From: Dactylorhiza incarnata
Taxonomy: Eukaryota > Streptophyta > Magnoliopsida > Asparagales > Orchidaceae
Assembly: GCA_033032865.1 (NCBI GenBank)
Contig: JAWHQI010000733.1
Span: forward strand, 186,001-250,000
Length of the DNA: 64,000 bases
Reading direction: 5' to 3'
Part shown: in pieces, positions 42,910 to 55,174 of the stretch
How positions within the stretch are numbered: the first letter of the stretch is position 1
Layout of the letters: each line of letters opens with the position of its first letter
Translations under genes and position numbers: made by a program
Notes under the pieces: model-generated
What the model was told of the DNA's origin: nothing
Databases searched by the model: none
What the model saw: the letters and a program-made list of their open reading frames with translations, nothing else

Positions 42910-45900
42910 TTATACTTTACCTGAGGGAAATAGCTCGGGATACTCCGCAAGCATCGTTTGCTCTCTCTCCCAAGAGAGCTCCTCTCGGCCGCAGTTATCC
43001 CACCGGACTTTTACCATCCGAATGGACTTGTTCCGCAGCTGCTTTACTTCGGTATCTTCGATGCGTAAAGGCTTGACTTTCGTCGACAACCCACTATCAA
43101 CCGGAACTTTGCCGACCGCAACGATATGAGTAGGCTCTTGCACTGCCTTCCTCAACACTGAAATGTGGAACACGTCGTGCAGACCGCTCAGCTCTGCAGA
43201 TAGCGCAAGCCGATAAGCCGCATCACCAACACGCTCCACGATCTCGAACGGTCCTAAGTACCTCGGACTGAGCTTTTTCAAGCGTCGAATCCTTGATACC
43301 CCTTTGAACGGTTTGATCTTCAAGTAAACCCGGTCACCGACGGCGAACTCTAAGTTCCTATGCTTGGCGTTGAAATACTTTGCTTGCCTATCCTGGGCAA
43401 CCAATAGCCTTTCGCGTATAGCCCGGATCGTCGACGTTGCTTCTTCAACATCCTTTCGCTTCAATAGCTTAGTATCGCCTGTTTCCGCCCAAGACAACGG
43501 CGTACGACACTTCCTACCATAGAGGGCCTCGAAAGGAGCCATCTTTATGCTGGCTTGGTAGCTATTATTGTAGGCGAATTCGATCATATAGAGGTGATCC
43601 TCCCACCTCTTTCCAAAGTCTAGAGCGCACATTCGGAGCATATCCTCCATAGTCCTGTTGGTTCTCTCGGTCTGTCCATCCGTTTGCGGGTGGAAGGCCG
43701 TGCTGAACTTCAATTTTGTGCCCAACAGTTCATGGATAAGCCTCCAATCTTTCGATGTGAAACGCCCGTCACGATCGCTGACGATGCTACGAGGGACACC
43801 GTGCAGTCTCACGATACTATCCACATAGAGCTTTGCTAGCTTCTCTACAGAATCATCCTTCCGGTTCGGAATGAAGTGTGATACCTTTGTCAAACGGTCC
43901 ACGATCACCCATATGGCGTCGTTTCCATGTTGCGATCTCGGTAATCCGTGCACGAAATCCATCGAAATATCATCAAACTTCCATTCCGGAATCGGCAAGG
44001 ACTTCAGAAACCCGCCGGGACGTTGACATTCTGCTTTCACCAACGCGCAAGTATGACACTTGGCTACGTAAAGGGCAATGTCTTTCTTCATGCCCGGCCA
44101 CCAGAACAGTTTCTTCATATCCATAAACATTTTAGTGCTCCCCGGGTGGATCGAGTACTTGGTATGATGAGCCTCGTACATCAATTCCGCCCGTAGAGTA
44201 CCAACGTTTGGGATGCATAACCTTTCCTGCTTCCACATAAGGTCGTCTTCGAAGGAGAAATCAGCGTTTAACCCTTCAACGGTTTCCGCTTTGTATCGTT
44301 TCAAGCTCTCGTCCAACTCCAATGCTTGTCGAACTCGGTCGGCAAGGTCGTAGTGAACTTCCGTCCAGTTCAAGCATGCTGAAGTAGACGTTCTCCTATC
44401 AATGCATATGATCTCCATCTCTTCTAGCTCACGGATTAGACGCTCATCGTGCATCAAAATCCAATTTGCTTGTGCGGGAGCCCGACGACTCAACGCGTCT
44501 GCAACTACGTTTCCTTTACCGGGAGTATACTTGATATCGAAGGTGTAGTCCCCAAGGAACTCCATCCACCTCCTTTGGCGCATGTTCAACTCCCTTTGGT
44601 CTAGTAAGTACTTGAGGCTCTTATGGTCGGTAAAGATATCGATCTTCACGCCATATAGATAGTGCCTCCAAAGTTTGAGGGCAAAAACCACGGCCGCTAG
44701 CTCCAAATCATGGACCGGGTAATTCCTCTCGTGAAACTTCAGTTGCCGGGAGCCGTAGGCAATTACCTTCCCGAACTGCACTAGGACACAACCCAAACCA
44801 CTTCCTGAGGCGTCGCTATATATTTCGTAGCCTTCCGTACCCTGTGGCGAGCATAGAATGGGCGCCGTGGTCAGACGGCTCTTTAGCTCTTCAAAAGCTC
44901 GTGCGCACTCGGGCGACCAAACGAACTTATGATCCTTCCTAGTCAGTTTTGTGAGAGGAAGTGCGATCCTCGAGAAGTTTTCCACAAAGCGCCTATAATA
45001 GCCGGCAAGTCCTAAGAAACTTCGGACTTCCGCTACGTTTTTCAACAAAGGCCACGCTTGGATCGCTTCTATCTTCGACGGATCAACTGCAATTCCTTCG
45101 CCACTAACAACATGACCAAGGAATGCCACTGACGGTAGCCAAAACTCGCACTTGGAGAACTTGGCATATAGCTGACTCCTCCTCAAGGTGCTCAGGACTG
45201 CGTGCAGATGCCCTATATGCTCCTCTTCCGACTGAGAGTATACCAAAATGTCGTCGATGAAGACGATCACAAATTGATCTAAATACTCTCGGAATGTCCT
45301 ATTCATCAAGTCCATGAATACCGACGGTGCGTTGGATAGACCGAACGGCATTACCGTGAACTCAAAGTGCCCAAAGCGGGTACTGAACGCTGTCTTTGGA
45401 ATGTCGCATTCCCTTATTCGCAGTTGATAGTAGCCGGACCTTAGGTCTAGCTTGGAGTAAACCGTCGACCCCATCAGTTGGTCGAATAGATCATCGATTC
45501 TAGGAATCGGATATCGGTTTTTCTCGGTCAACTTGTTTAGCTCTCTATAATCAATACATAGACGCAAGCTCCCATCCTTCTTTTTCACAAAGAGGACCGG
45601 TGCACTCCAAGGCGAAGAACTTGGACGTACGTAGCCTTGCTCTAGCAGCTCTTGCAATTGGACCTTCAACTCTGCCAATTCCTTTGGCACTATTCTGTAT
45701 GGTGAGCGGGCCACAGGTTTGGCACCTGGCACCAACTCGATACAGAAATCAATCTCCCGATGAGGCGGAGCCCCAGGGAGTTCGTTAGGAAACACGTCGG
45801 CGTATTCCGCTACAACTGGGACATCACACAACCTGGGCTTTGGCTCCGAAGCCTCCAACAAGGTGAAGAACAACTCGGCGCCTTTTCTCACCGCCTTAAC

Positions 45901-46295
45901 CACTTGGAGAGCAGACATCAGCGTCTTGCTCGCTCCTCGCATACCGGCGAATATGGTTTCATCGTCGGTGTTCGTTCCCAGAGTGATCTCCTTTGTATTG
46001 CAATCTATGCATGCTCGCTGCTCCGAGAGCCAGTCCATGCCGAAGATCACATCGAATTCAGCTAACGGTAGTAACGACGCTTCCAAGTCGAAATCTTGAC
46101 TTCCGATCCGCACCTTCACACGGCTCTTCCTATCCGCACTCATTCGAGATCCATTGGGTAGCATTACTTCCAATCTATCCTCTACAAAGGTAGACGGCAC
46201 TCCGATTCGCACCACGAAGTCCTCAGACAGAAAAGAGTGCGATGCACCCGTATCGAATAGAGCTCTCGCCGGATAGTTGAAAATTAGGACGAAAC
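42910..46295 (-). CDS. Pol of element B: protease, RT, RNase H, integrase, chromodomain-like tail (exon 2)
   Basis: Open on the minus strand to 42910. Starting from the intron acceptor: protease ([23 protein letters not shown]), RT ([37 protein letters not shown], catalytic [12 protein letters not shown]), RNase H ([34 protein letters not shown]), and integrase with H..H..C..C ([26 protein letters not shown]) and catalytic D/D/E ([30 protein letters not shown]). The C-terminal chromodomain-like segment has [15 protein letters not shown]. All catalytic residues are present and there is no stop. The open frame extends upstream to 46584 through intron sequence, but those residues do not look like pol. 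Exons 47588-46379 and 46295-42910 total 4596 nt, 1532 codons. Confidence 0.93.
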
Positions 46296-46378
46296 CTAAT
46301 TGTACACAAATAACACATATAGTCGTACAACAGTAAGAATCATATACATAGCTGTAAAAGCTAACTTCTAATTCGTAC
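46296..46378 (-). other. intron between gag and protease of element B
   Basis: 83 bp on the minus strand, from AG|GTACGAATTAG to TACAATTAG|G. It is about two-thirds A/T between GC-richer exons, U-rich before the acceptor, and contains in-frame stops for gag. Its exact removal joins the gag and pol frames (1210 + 3386 nt) and restores a junction like that of undivided Tekay polyproteins. Confidence 0.75.
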
Positions 46379-47588
46379 CTGTGACGACATCGGTTTGTCG
46401 TATAGCTTCTTGTTGGCCAAGCGAATAGACTCTCGGCTGAGTCGGAATGTGTTGGGAGGCCGAAGACTCTGCCGCTTTGCCCTTTTCCGCAGCCCGAGCA
46501 TAATCCGCCGCTCGGTTTGCCGCCTTTGGGGGACCACTTCGACACACCGCAGCTTTGTGTCCCACCTTCCCGCAGGTGAAACACGTAATAGGAGTCCGCG
46601 CGGTCGTGGCTCCCGAAACATTCGAAGAAGCTGGTTCCGCCTGCTTGAACTTCCGCTTGTTCCTTCTGAAGTCCGGCTTGGACTGAGAGGCCGGCGCATG
46701 AAACTCGGGTTTCTTTACAACACTCTTTGCTTGTACCCTCTTCATGTCCAACTCCAAAGATCTGGCGGTTTGCACCATCACTTGGAAGCCAAACGTCATA
46801 GGGCCTGCAAGGAGCAGCCTCAACTCGTCCCGAAGCCCTTCATAGAATTTATTCGTCTTCGTCTCCTCATCCTCCACCAATGCCCCCGCATAGCGACTCA
46901 GTCTGGTAAACTCATGTAAGTAATCGTCAACGGAGCGATCACCTTGAGTTAACCTCAGGAACTGGTTTTGTAACGCAATGCGTTGGGCAGAGGGGATAAA
47001 CCGCTGGAGGAACGACTTTGAAAACTCAGCCATTGTTATTTCAGTAATGTCTCTATCGCCGAACTTGTGCAGTTCCTGCTCTTCCCACCACAGCACAGCC
47101 TCTCCGTCAAGAAGGAAAGTGGCTAAGGTGACCATCATGGCTTCGTCCGTCGCCGTCGCCCTCAGAGTTCTTCTAACTCTTGACAACCAGTCTTCTGCCT
47201 CCGTTGGGGACTCAGATCCCGAGAAGGTAGGAGGATTAAAGCTCAAGAAGTGCTTTAATTGTTGGTCACGCGCTCGCCCCGCAACTACTTGCGCAACTTG
47301 ACGCTCCACCCTCGGTGCTAACGCCGGTTCCACTGCAGCTACTGGCACAGGGGCATCAACCCTTGGTGCTACCGCAGGTTCCACTGCAGGTTCAACTGCC
47401 GGGGCTGCATCAGTAGTAGGCGTAGCAGGCTGTGCCAGCCTTTGCGGTTGAGCATTGATCATCGCGAAGACTGCTTCTGCGACCATTCTGATCATCTCAG
47501 CTGAAGGAGTGGTCGCTGGCACCTCAGCCGACCCACTACTCTCAGCGGTGTTACGGGGTTGAGACCGCCCCGCAGCACTTCTAGTCAC
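46379..47588 (-). CDS. Gag of element B (exon 1)
   Basis: Start ATG at 47586-47588. Unspliced, it ends at a TAA/TAG just inside the intron (46368), giving 406 residues. Residues about 1-110 are Ala/Pro/Val-rich with repeated AVEPAVEP motifs. The gag core is about 120-240 ([45 protein letters not shown]). The zinc knuckle [14 protein letters not shown] is near residue 340. No stops. Production of pol needs splicing or frameshifting; unspliced RNA would give gag only, which could set the gag:pol ratio. Confidence 0.92.
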
Positions 47589-47812
47589 CTATAATCATGC
47601 AAGGCACAATTTAGTGACCCTAAACATATCAAACATCAATCATGGAACGCTCAGGTTCCGCAAACAAGTATGTTTTTTTCATTCCTAAGTGGACATTCTT
47701 ATTAGTTTTTGTCGTTTTAGGTGAATGCACAGCCCGTGCGCACCACCCCTTAAAAGGAATTCGTCCCGAATTCGCTAAACTACGGATCGACGCCTTAAGT
47801 CCGATACCAAAT
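47589..47812 (-). other. leader and primer site of element B
   Basis: Between 5' LTR and gag. On the minus strand right after the LTR: CAATTTGGTATCGGACTTAAG, similar to the tRNA-iMet site TGGTATCAGAGC in its first seven bases. Confidence 0.6.
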
Positions 47813-49900
47813 TGTAACACCCTGCCAGTACAAAAAGTATAACAGCAGGTCCGGCCGGGACCCCACGCCATACAAACCACACTAGCTAGGAGTTAAAAGG
47901 TGATAACCAGAAAGGTAACAACTAACGAGAGTACAAAACGTAAGCGGAAGCATTAATTAAACCATTCAAATAGACATGTCCACTATCATAGGAATGAATC
48001 CAGAAATAAGAGTTACGGCCTTAGGGCCTTACATCAAATCAACGTACAAAACTCTAAAAAAAACATACATCGGCACGCAGGCCGGCAATACATGAGAAAA
48101 CAGGAAAAAGGCTGGCCTTCGAGGGCCAACTCAGCAAAAGGACAGCAAGAGGACCAACGCCCGCTATTTCCCGTTAGGCTCACCTGCACCTGCATAAGAA
48201 CATTCCACCAAGCGGTGGTAAACAAGGCAACGGTCAGCACAGCTGACCAAATTATAACGACCCCACCCCTTTCCCGGGGTGGCGGAGATTCTACCCTGCA
48301 AGTAAGCCATACTAGCACAAGCACTAAACTAAAGAGAGTGCAACTACACAAGGTGAGGTTTCAAGCACAATCAATCTTCTAGGTTGAGCATCAAAAGAAG
48401 GGAACCTAGGTATGCACATGATGTTGGTTGGGTTCACCCGAAGGTTTCCCACAACCGCCTAAGCAAACCGCATGAGGCTAAACATAACATCAAATTCACA
48501 ACACTCCACCCTAAGGGTCACAACCTTAGGTGGGAAACAAGAGCTTTTGGTCGGTCTAGGTATGACACCTTCCGCGACCTCTCCCATGATCACACGGCTT
48601 TCATGAGGAAGGGACCTCTCGCCGATCTGCATGGAAACGGGTTCGGTTCAGCTTTGCCCGTGCTCTAATCGTCGCGATCTATCGCACGACGCGGGTACGG
48701 CTTCACCTCGGCCCGTAAGGGTTTAGCACTTTCAAGTGCTACACAAAAACATACGCTACGCACCTAACCCCTTCACAAGGATCTAGGCTTCGCGAATTCT
48801 CAACAAGGGAGGTACATACGCTCCGCATCAATAACGTGGTGAAGGTTTGCCTTCATCCAAAACTCAAAGCATGGGGCTTTCGTAGGGATCTTCACAAGAC
48901 GCCTACACTTAACTCCCGCAATACTATAGGTGAGTTCACGGAGTCATTCTCCGGCACGTATTTTAGGTCTAACCTAAATGCAACGTCGCAAATCAAGCAT
49001 CACCGATTCGGGCTCACGGCCACGAATAGGCTTCACACAAAATGCCTAAATCCGCACGACTACCGGATTTTCTACATGCAATATGCCGGGGACGGACACA
49101 ATCTACCCGGAGTCCCGAAGGACTTGAGGAAATCCTACACTTCACCCATTTGGTGAAAGAGATACCTCATGCAAGCAAAGAGAGAGGAATAAATGGACAA
49201 ATACACGTCCAAAGTTCGGGAGGAAGAATCGTTACCCTAGACGTGTTCCTCTTCGCCATGGATCCGAGATTCTACGCGGAGGGAAAGAACCGCACCGGGC
49301 TGCACTCTCCGGATCTGGAAACGGCTCGCGAAACGGAGCTCCGGAGCTCCGTCAATGGCGAAATCTCCTCTTCTTCTTCCTTGCCCCCTTCTTCTTCCTC
49401 TAGCCTAGGAGAGAGAAACACTAGGAAATAATGAGGGTTTAATCCCTCTCCAAAGCCTTAAGACCCCCCAGCAACAAATCCCAGCCGTTGGATCGAATTC
49501 CAAGAGATTTGATCGGTCGGATCTTCTTCTCCGCTCAAAATCGCGGAACAGAATAAACAGGGCGCACGATCACAGGCGCACGGTCAGTGGTCGTGCGCGA
49601 CGAGGGCAATGGTCGTGCGCACTATCCGGGACAGAACTCTGAATTCTTGCGAATAAGCGCACGATCGCTGGCGCACGATCACTGGTCGTGCGCGAAGAGG
49701 GAAATGGTCGTGCGCACTGTCCGAGACAGAACTCGATTCTCTTCTGAATTAACGCACGATCGCTGGCACACGATCACTGGTCGTGCGCGATGAGGCCACT
49801 GATCGTGCGCTAAGAGCAGACAGGGAAAATTCTAGCCTGCTTCACGTGCCGCACTACCACTCCGCCTACTTCGCGGAACTACCAGATTTGGGGTGTTACA
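47813..49900 (-). repeat. 5' LTR of element B
   Basis: 2088 bp. It differs from the left LTR at about 48957 and 48961 (in the GGCACG-ATTCTAGG block) and at about 49695. Confidence 0.95.
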
Positions 49901-49905
49901 GGTGT

Positions 49906-50427
49906 CACACTAGCATCGTTTTTGGTCTTGTTTTGGTACATCGTTATCTTTTGACTCAATTGGGTTGCGTAGCCGTCTCGTTTATCGTTGAATATCATAC
50001 CGTAACCTAAGCCCCATTATAACCTGAAAGTCCTATTGATTTAACTTTTGAGTTTGCTAGCGTCGTGGAGAGAGTGTAACCGGGCAAGCTTATGGTTCTC
50101 GACGTTGATGGATTTCAGCGGAGTTATCCCCGAATTCCGGTCTTTAGCAACACCCTCCTGAGTGGCTTGTTTATTTCACACCAGGCACGACCGCACAAAT
50201 TCTTCATGATTCACCATCTGAGTACAAATAAATCTCTATTTACGCATTTATACTTTTGCAAATTAGTTAGCATAGTTAGAATCTCCTTTTATTGAATTTC
50301 TATTTGCATGCGTATGATACTTCGCACCGTACTCCTATTTTGCAATTCCCTTCACTAACTACCATTTTCATACTCCGCCGGATTTGTTTGCTCGGGACGC
50401 GCAAACAGGTAAGTCTGGGGGTGTGAT
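49906..50427 (+). other. 3' end of internal 1 of A with purine tract
   Basis: Homologous to about 56720-57240. It ends GCGCAAACAGGTAAGTCTGG GGGTG at the start of the type-b LTR, a genuine internal-to-3'-LTR junction. No gene. Confidence 0.75.
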
Positions 50428-52215
50428 GAGTCCCAATTATATACACTTTTATGGACTCATCTGGGCCGTATTTTCTAGTCTATGCACCACATTTTAGGCA
50501 CGTTTTCATTTATATGTACTATTCCATGCTAGGTGCACCTTTAAGCCCATTCCAGTGTGCAATTGCGCTCCTTGTTGTTGGGGGTAAGCACATGGTGCTC
50601 CCCTTCCCTTCTTCTATGTTTTTCTGTGCTGGACGTGTATTCCCAGCTGGTATATCTTGTTTGCAGGTGACCTGATCATCCCGTTTTCCCCAGAATTCAT
50701 GTCTGTGCATATCGCACGGTCGTGCGTTTCCTTGACGCACGGTCGGTTGAGGTCGTGCGTTTGTGTCTGGGCAGAAAATGGAGCGTCGGAGTTTGCTCGT
50801 GCGTTTTGACGCACGGGCGGATTCGCCCGTGCGTGAGTAAAATGCACGGTCGACCTGTGTCTTCCTGATTTCAAAGCTTAGGAGTTTACCCGTGCGTTTG
50901 AACGCATGGGCGGTATTGGTCGTGCGTGAGCAATTCGCACGGGCGGCGCAACATCTTCCCCAAGTCAAGTTTTATCATTTAATAACGCACGGTCAGCGCA
51001 CGGTCGTGCGTTCGACCGTGCATGACCATTTTCTGACAGTATTTCTATTTAAGCCGCAGGTCTTGCCTATTCTGGATCGACCTTTTTTTCCCGCTCCCAG
51101 AGCTCCAGTTCTGCGCCCTTTTTCGCCGTCCATCGCCGCCCACCTTCGGGAGGCGATCTGGCCGCCATTCTCTTGCAAATCTCATGTCGGAGCATCCTCT
51201 CGGCCTCCTCCATCATTCAGAAGCTTCCAAGCTCCATTTCAACGGATTTTGCACTATATCCTTGGAGTTCTCCGACAAGATCGGATAGCTATTGACGAAG
51301 AAGACGGGTCCATTGGGAGGTAGTGACAGCCCTCTTCTACCCCGGACGACAGTTGAAGACTGAGCCCGGACGAGGATTGACAACCATAGATTCCGGCCGT
51401 GAATCTCCGACGAGTCTTCGTGCTTCGGTTGTAATCTTACCTCCTCCTTGTTATTTTTGTTGATTCTATTTGATGTGTGTGATTGTATGTTTCTATATGA
51501 ATGATGTCCATAAACCCTAAATATTATTAGTGTAATTTTCCATGGTTTTGTGGTTATGTTTGTGGTTTATGTGATTTGAGGTGCGCCCATTCCATCCTCC
51601 ATTTCACCGTCACGTTCGTGTGCCGCACTAGCAATTGCTAGTGGCGTGCTTGTCGACGAGGTGCTTGCGACCCTCATCCGTATGCCTACTCTTCCATCTG
51701 CCTAGCGAAGCGTGGCATAGCGGCCCGTGTAATCCATTCCGACTCCGCCGGTGCGAACCATTCCATCCGCTTGCCTCCTCGTCCATCCGCCTAGCGAAGC
51801 GTGGCATAGCGGCCCGTGTAATCCATTCGCCTAACGAAGCAGCGCGCTCAAGGCCTGCACAGTTCGATTCCGCTTGCCTACTCGTCCATCCACCTTTGCG
51901 ACGCAGTGCGCTCAAGGCCTGCCTAGTCTCCATCCTGCCAAGCGAAGCATTGCATAACGGCATTGCATAGGAGTAGTTATAGTTGTTTTCTCTTTATTTT
52001 CCACAAATCAAATCCCCCATTTTCCGTAATCCATCCGCTCGAAAGGACTTCAATCTCAAGTCCTTCCTCGATAATAAACTCCACCTTACTGTGTTCCTCT
52101 GAGATCGATACTTGGGGATTCATTCCCATTTTATATTACTTGAATGATCGGTACACTGCCGTTTCGTGCCGAAGTCTAGCTACCGCCTATAGCGGTGTGC
52201 GAGATTTGCGCATCA
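50428..52215 (+). repeat. type-b LTR, copy 1
   Basis: 1788 bp, TGATGAGTCC...GCGCATCA, diverged from type a but alike in order (palindromes, TATTTAAG, GGTCCATTGGGAGG, CAAGGCCTGC modules, tail). It is followed by the four bases AGAG and then directly by copy 2. Confidence 0.9.
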
Positions 52216-52219
52216 AGAG

Positions 52220-53999
52220 ATACACTTTTATGGACTCATCTGGGCCGTATTTCTAGTCTATGCACCACATTTTAGGCACGTTTTCTTTCATATGTACTAT
52301 TGCATGCTAGGTGCACCTTTAGGCCCATTCTGGTGTGCAATTGCGCTCCTTGTTGTTGGGGGTAAGCACATGGTGCTCCCCTTCCCTTCTTCTATGTTTT
52401 TCTGTGTTGGACGTGTATTCCCAGTTGGTATATCTTGTTTGCAGGTGACCTGATCGTCCCGTTTTCCCCAAAATTCATGTCTGTGCATATTGCACGGTCG
52501 TGCGTTTCCTTGACACACGGTCGGTTGCGGTCGTGCGTTTGTGTCTGGGCAGAAAATGGAGCGTCGGAGTTTACTCGTGCGTTTTGATGCACGGGCGGAT
52601 TCGCCAGTGCGTGAGTAAAACGCACGGTCGACCTGTGTCTTCCTGATTTCAGAGCTTCGGAGTTTACCCGTTCGTTTGAACGCACGGGCGGTATTGGTCG
52701 TGCGTGAGCAATTCGCACGGGCGGCGCAGCATCTTCCCCAAGTCAAGTTTTATCATTTAATAATGCACGGTCTGCGCACGGTCGTGCGTTCGACCATGCG
52801 TGACTATTTTCTGACAGTATTTCTATTTAAGCCGCAGGTCTTGCCTATTCTGGATCGACCTTTTTTTCCTGCTCCCAGAGCTCCAGTTCCGCACCCTTTT
52901 TCGCCGTCCATCGCCGCCCACCTTCGGAAGGAGCTCCGGCCGCCATTCTCTTGCAAATCTCATGCCGGAGCATCCTCTCGGCCTCCTGCATCATTCAGAA
53001 GCTTCCAAGTTCCATTTCAACGGATTTTGCACTATATCCTTGGAGTTCTCCGGCAAGATTGTGGCTGAAGGCTATTGACGAAGAAGAAGGGTCCATTGGG
53101 AGGTAGTGACAGCCCTCTTCTACCCCGGACGACAGTTGAAGACCGAGCCCAGACGAGGATTGACAACCCTAGATTCCGGCCGTGAATCTCCGACGAGTCT
53201 TCGTGCTTCAGTTGTAATCTTACCTCCTCCTTGTTATTTTTGCTGATTCTATTTGATGTGTGTGATTGTATGTTTCTATATGAATGATGTCCATAAACCC
53301 TAAATATTATTAGTGTAATTTTCCATGGTTTTGTGGTTATGTTTGTGGTTTATGTGATTTGAGGTGCGCCCCATTCCATCCTCCATTCCACCGTCACGTT
53401 CGTGTGCCGCACTAGCAATTGCGATTGGCGTGCTTGTCGACGAGGTGCTTGCGACCGTCATCTGTATGCCTACTCTTCCATCCGCCTAGCGAAGCGTGGC
53501 ATATCGGCCCGTGTAATCCATTCTGACTCCGCCGGTGCGAACCATTCCATCCGCTTGCCTACTCGTCCATCAGCCTAGCGAAGCGTGGCATAGCGGCCCG
53601 TGTAATCAATTCGCCTAACGAAGCAGCGCGCTCAAGGCCTGCACAGTTCGATTCCGCTTGCCTACTCGTCCATCCGCCCTTGCGACGTAGTGCGCGCAAG
53701 GCCTGCCTAGTCTCCATCCCGCCAAGCGAAGCATTGCATAACGGCATTGCATAGGAGTAGTTATAGTTGTTTTCTCTTTATTTTCCACAAATCAAATCCC
53801 CCGTTTTCCGCAATCCATCCGCTCGAATGGACTTTAATCTCAAGTCCTTCCTCGATAATAAACTCCACCTTACTGTGTTCCTTTGAGATCGATACTTGGG
53901 GATTCAATCCCATTTTATATTACTTGAACGATCGGTACACTGCCATTTCGTGTCGCAGTCTAGCTACCGCCTATAGCGGTGTGCGAGATTTGCGCATCA
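52220..53999 (+). repeat. type-b LTR, copy 2 (first 17 bp missing)
   Basis: Begins ATACACTTTTATGG, which is base 18 of copy 1. It ends GCGCATCA and is followed by a normal primer site. It resembles copy 1 with scattered differences. Confidence 0.9.
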
Positions 54000-54005
54000 A
54001 GTTTT

Positions 54006-54023
54006 TGGCGCCGTTGTCGGGGA
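54006..54023 (+). other. primer binding site, tRNA-Asp (internal 2)
   Basis: TGGCGCCGTTGTCGGGGA: one mismatch to the tRNA-Asp end, 6 bp after the LTR end as in internal 1. Confidence 0.8.
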
Positions 54024-54235
54024 ACACAGTCGTGTGAGTTACTTGAGAGAGAGCGACAAGAGACAAAGTCTTTTCCATTTGTTTATCGCATTTGTTTTAA
54101 TTTAGTGTTTGTAAATTCTCTTATTATGTTTTTAAGTATTTCAAAAATCAGGTTCCTATTGATTTAATTTTTCCCTTCGTGCATACTGAGTTATTTTTCA
54201 GCTTATATTATTAGTGAATCCTTCTTTGCACCAAT

Positions 54236-55174
54236 ATGTCTGCTTATCAACAATGTAGGTGGTGTAGAGCGTCTAGTCACTCTAGTGATGAGTGCCATTT
54301 AAGAAGCCATAATTATAATCCGTGTAGTTCATACTATGGACCTACGTATTATAAGTATGTGTCCCCATCGCGAGCATCGCCTTCACCGGGTGGTTTGGTT
54401 TTTCTACAGTCAAAACCTACCGGGAAGCGCTGCTTGTGTTGTCAGAGTCTTGATCACGTGCTGAAGGACTGTGAGCAATGGAAATTGCAATTGGGAGAGG
54501 ATGATGAGCCAGCACTTATCACCATTCCACTGCCTTCCTATGTCGCCGCTCCTTCCATCGCTGATGACACATACGTTAGGCCCCCGGGTCATCTTGGGAG
54601 CACAACGAATGCGTCGATCAGCGTCGATGTTGATCACTACGATGACATTTTGGAGTTTTCTTCCTCTTTGGTGCCATCCTTTCCTGTGGATTCTGTATCT
54701 GAGGATATTTCTTCACTCCTATCGGACTCTATCTTGAGTCCTATTTCTACTCAGATATTTTCTTGTATCAGTATGCATGTATCTTCTGCTCTTATTGCCG
54801 AGTTTTTAGATGTGCAGGATAAGCCTATGGAGCCTGAAGCTATGCTAGTTGTACTGAGGAGGACATTTTCCTTAGTGATGAGGTTTCTACCTCATCACCG
54901 GAGGAGAAGGTCCAACTCATCATCGAAGTTCCTAGCTGCTCATATCCTTCCTGCAGTGCTCTTAATGCGGTCGACAATGAGCCTTTTGTGGAACCTGCCA
55001 GGAGTGAAACCGGGGCCACTCCTCCTTTATTTGAACCTTTTAGTTCTTCATCTATTTTATTTCCTAATCATCATTCTTTTAATGCTAATATCGATAAATT
55101 CTTCCTTCCTGCTTCCTCACCTACTTTATTGTCTGATATTTCATTTATCCCTTTGCAGGTGCATGAATATCTAG
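54236..55174 (+). pseudogene. A-family CCHC zinc-knuckle protein (internal 2)
   Basis: Starts MSAYQQCRWCRASSHSSDEC, itself a second Cys-rich CxxC...H/C motif. At residues about 63-76 is the CCHC knuckle CLCCQSLDHVLKDC, matching the position of the knuckle in internal 1 in kind but weakly in sequence. An acidic middle (VDVDHYDDILEFSSSL) follows. A frameshift near 54860-54880 replaces the end; another frame (about 54988-55230) carries PARSETGATPP, matching PAGSETGITP of internal 1. Another open stretch at 55182-55463 (MGDPVWQSWKEKQ) may be the following part. Confidence 0.6.

Larger units (their letters stand above)
40758..49900 (-). mobile_element. element B: Tekay/Del-like Ty3/gypsy retrotransposon, young and apparently intact
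   Basis: Two 2088-bp LTRs (40758-42845 and 47813-49900, TGTAACACC...GGTGTTACA) with a perfect target duplication GGTGT (40753-40757 and 49901-49905). The LTRs differ at only about three positions by eye. Minus orientation: primer site (TTGGTATCGGAC on the minus strand, like tRNA-iMet with mismatches) left of 47813, gag, 83-bp intron, pol with chromodomain-like tail, purine tract AAGGAGGGTGGAGT, 3' LTR. It is inserted in internal 1 of A. Confidence 0.95.

Noticed and set aside
46381..46584. N-terminal 68 residues of the pol frame upstream of the intron as real protein
   Set aside because: This stretch overlaps the gag zinc-knuckle region in another frame and has no polyprotein likeness; the gag frame is the plausible one.
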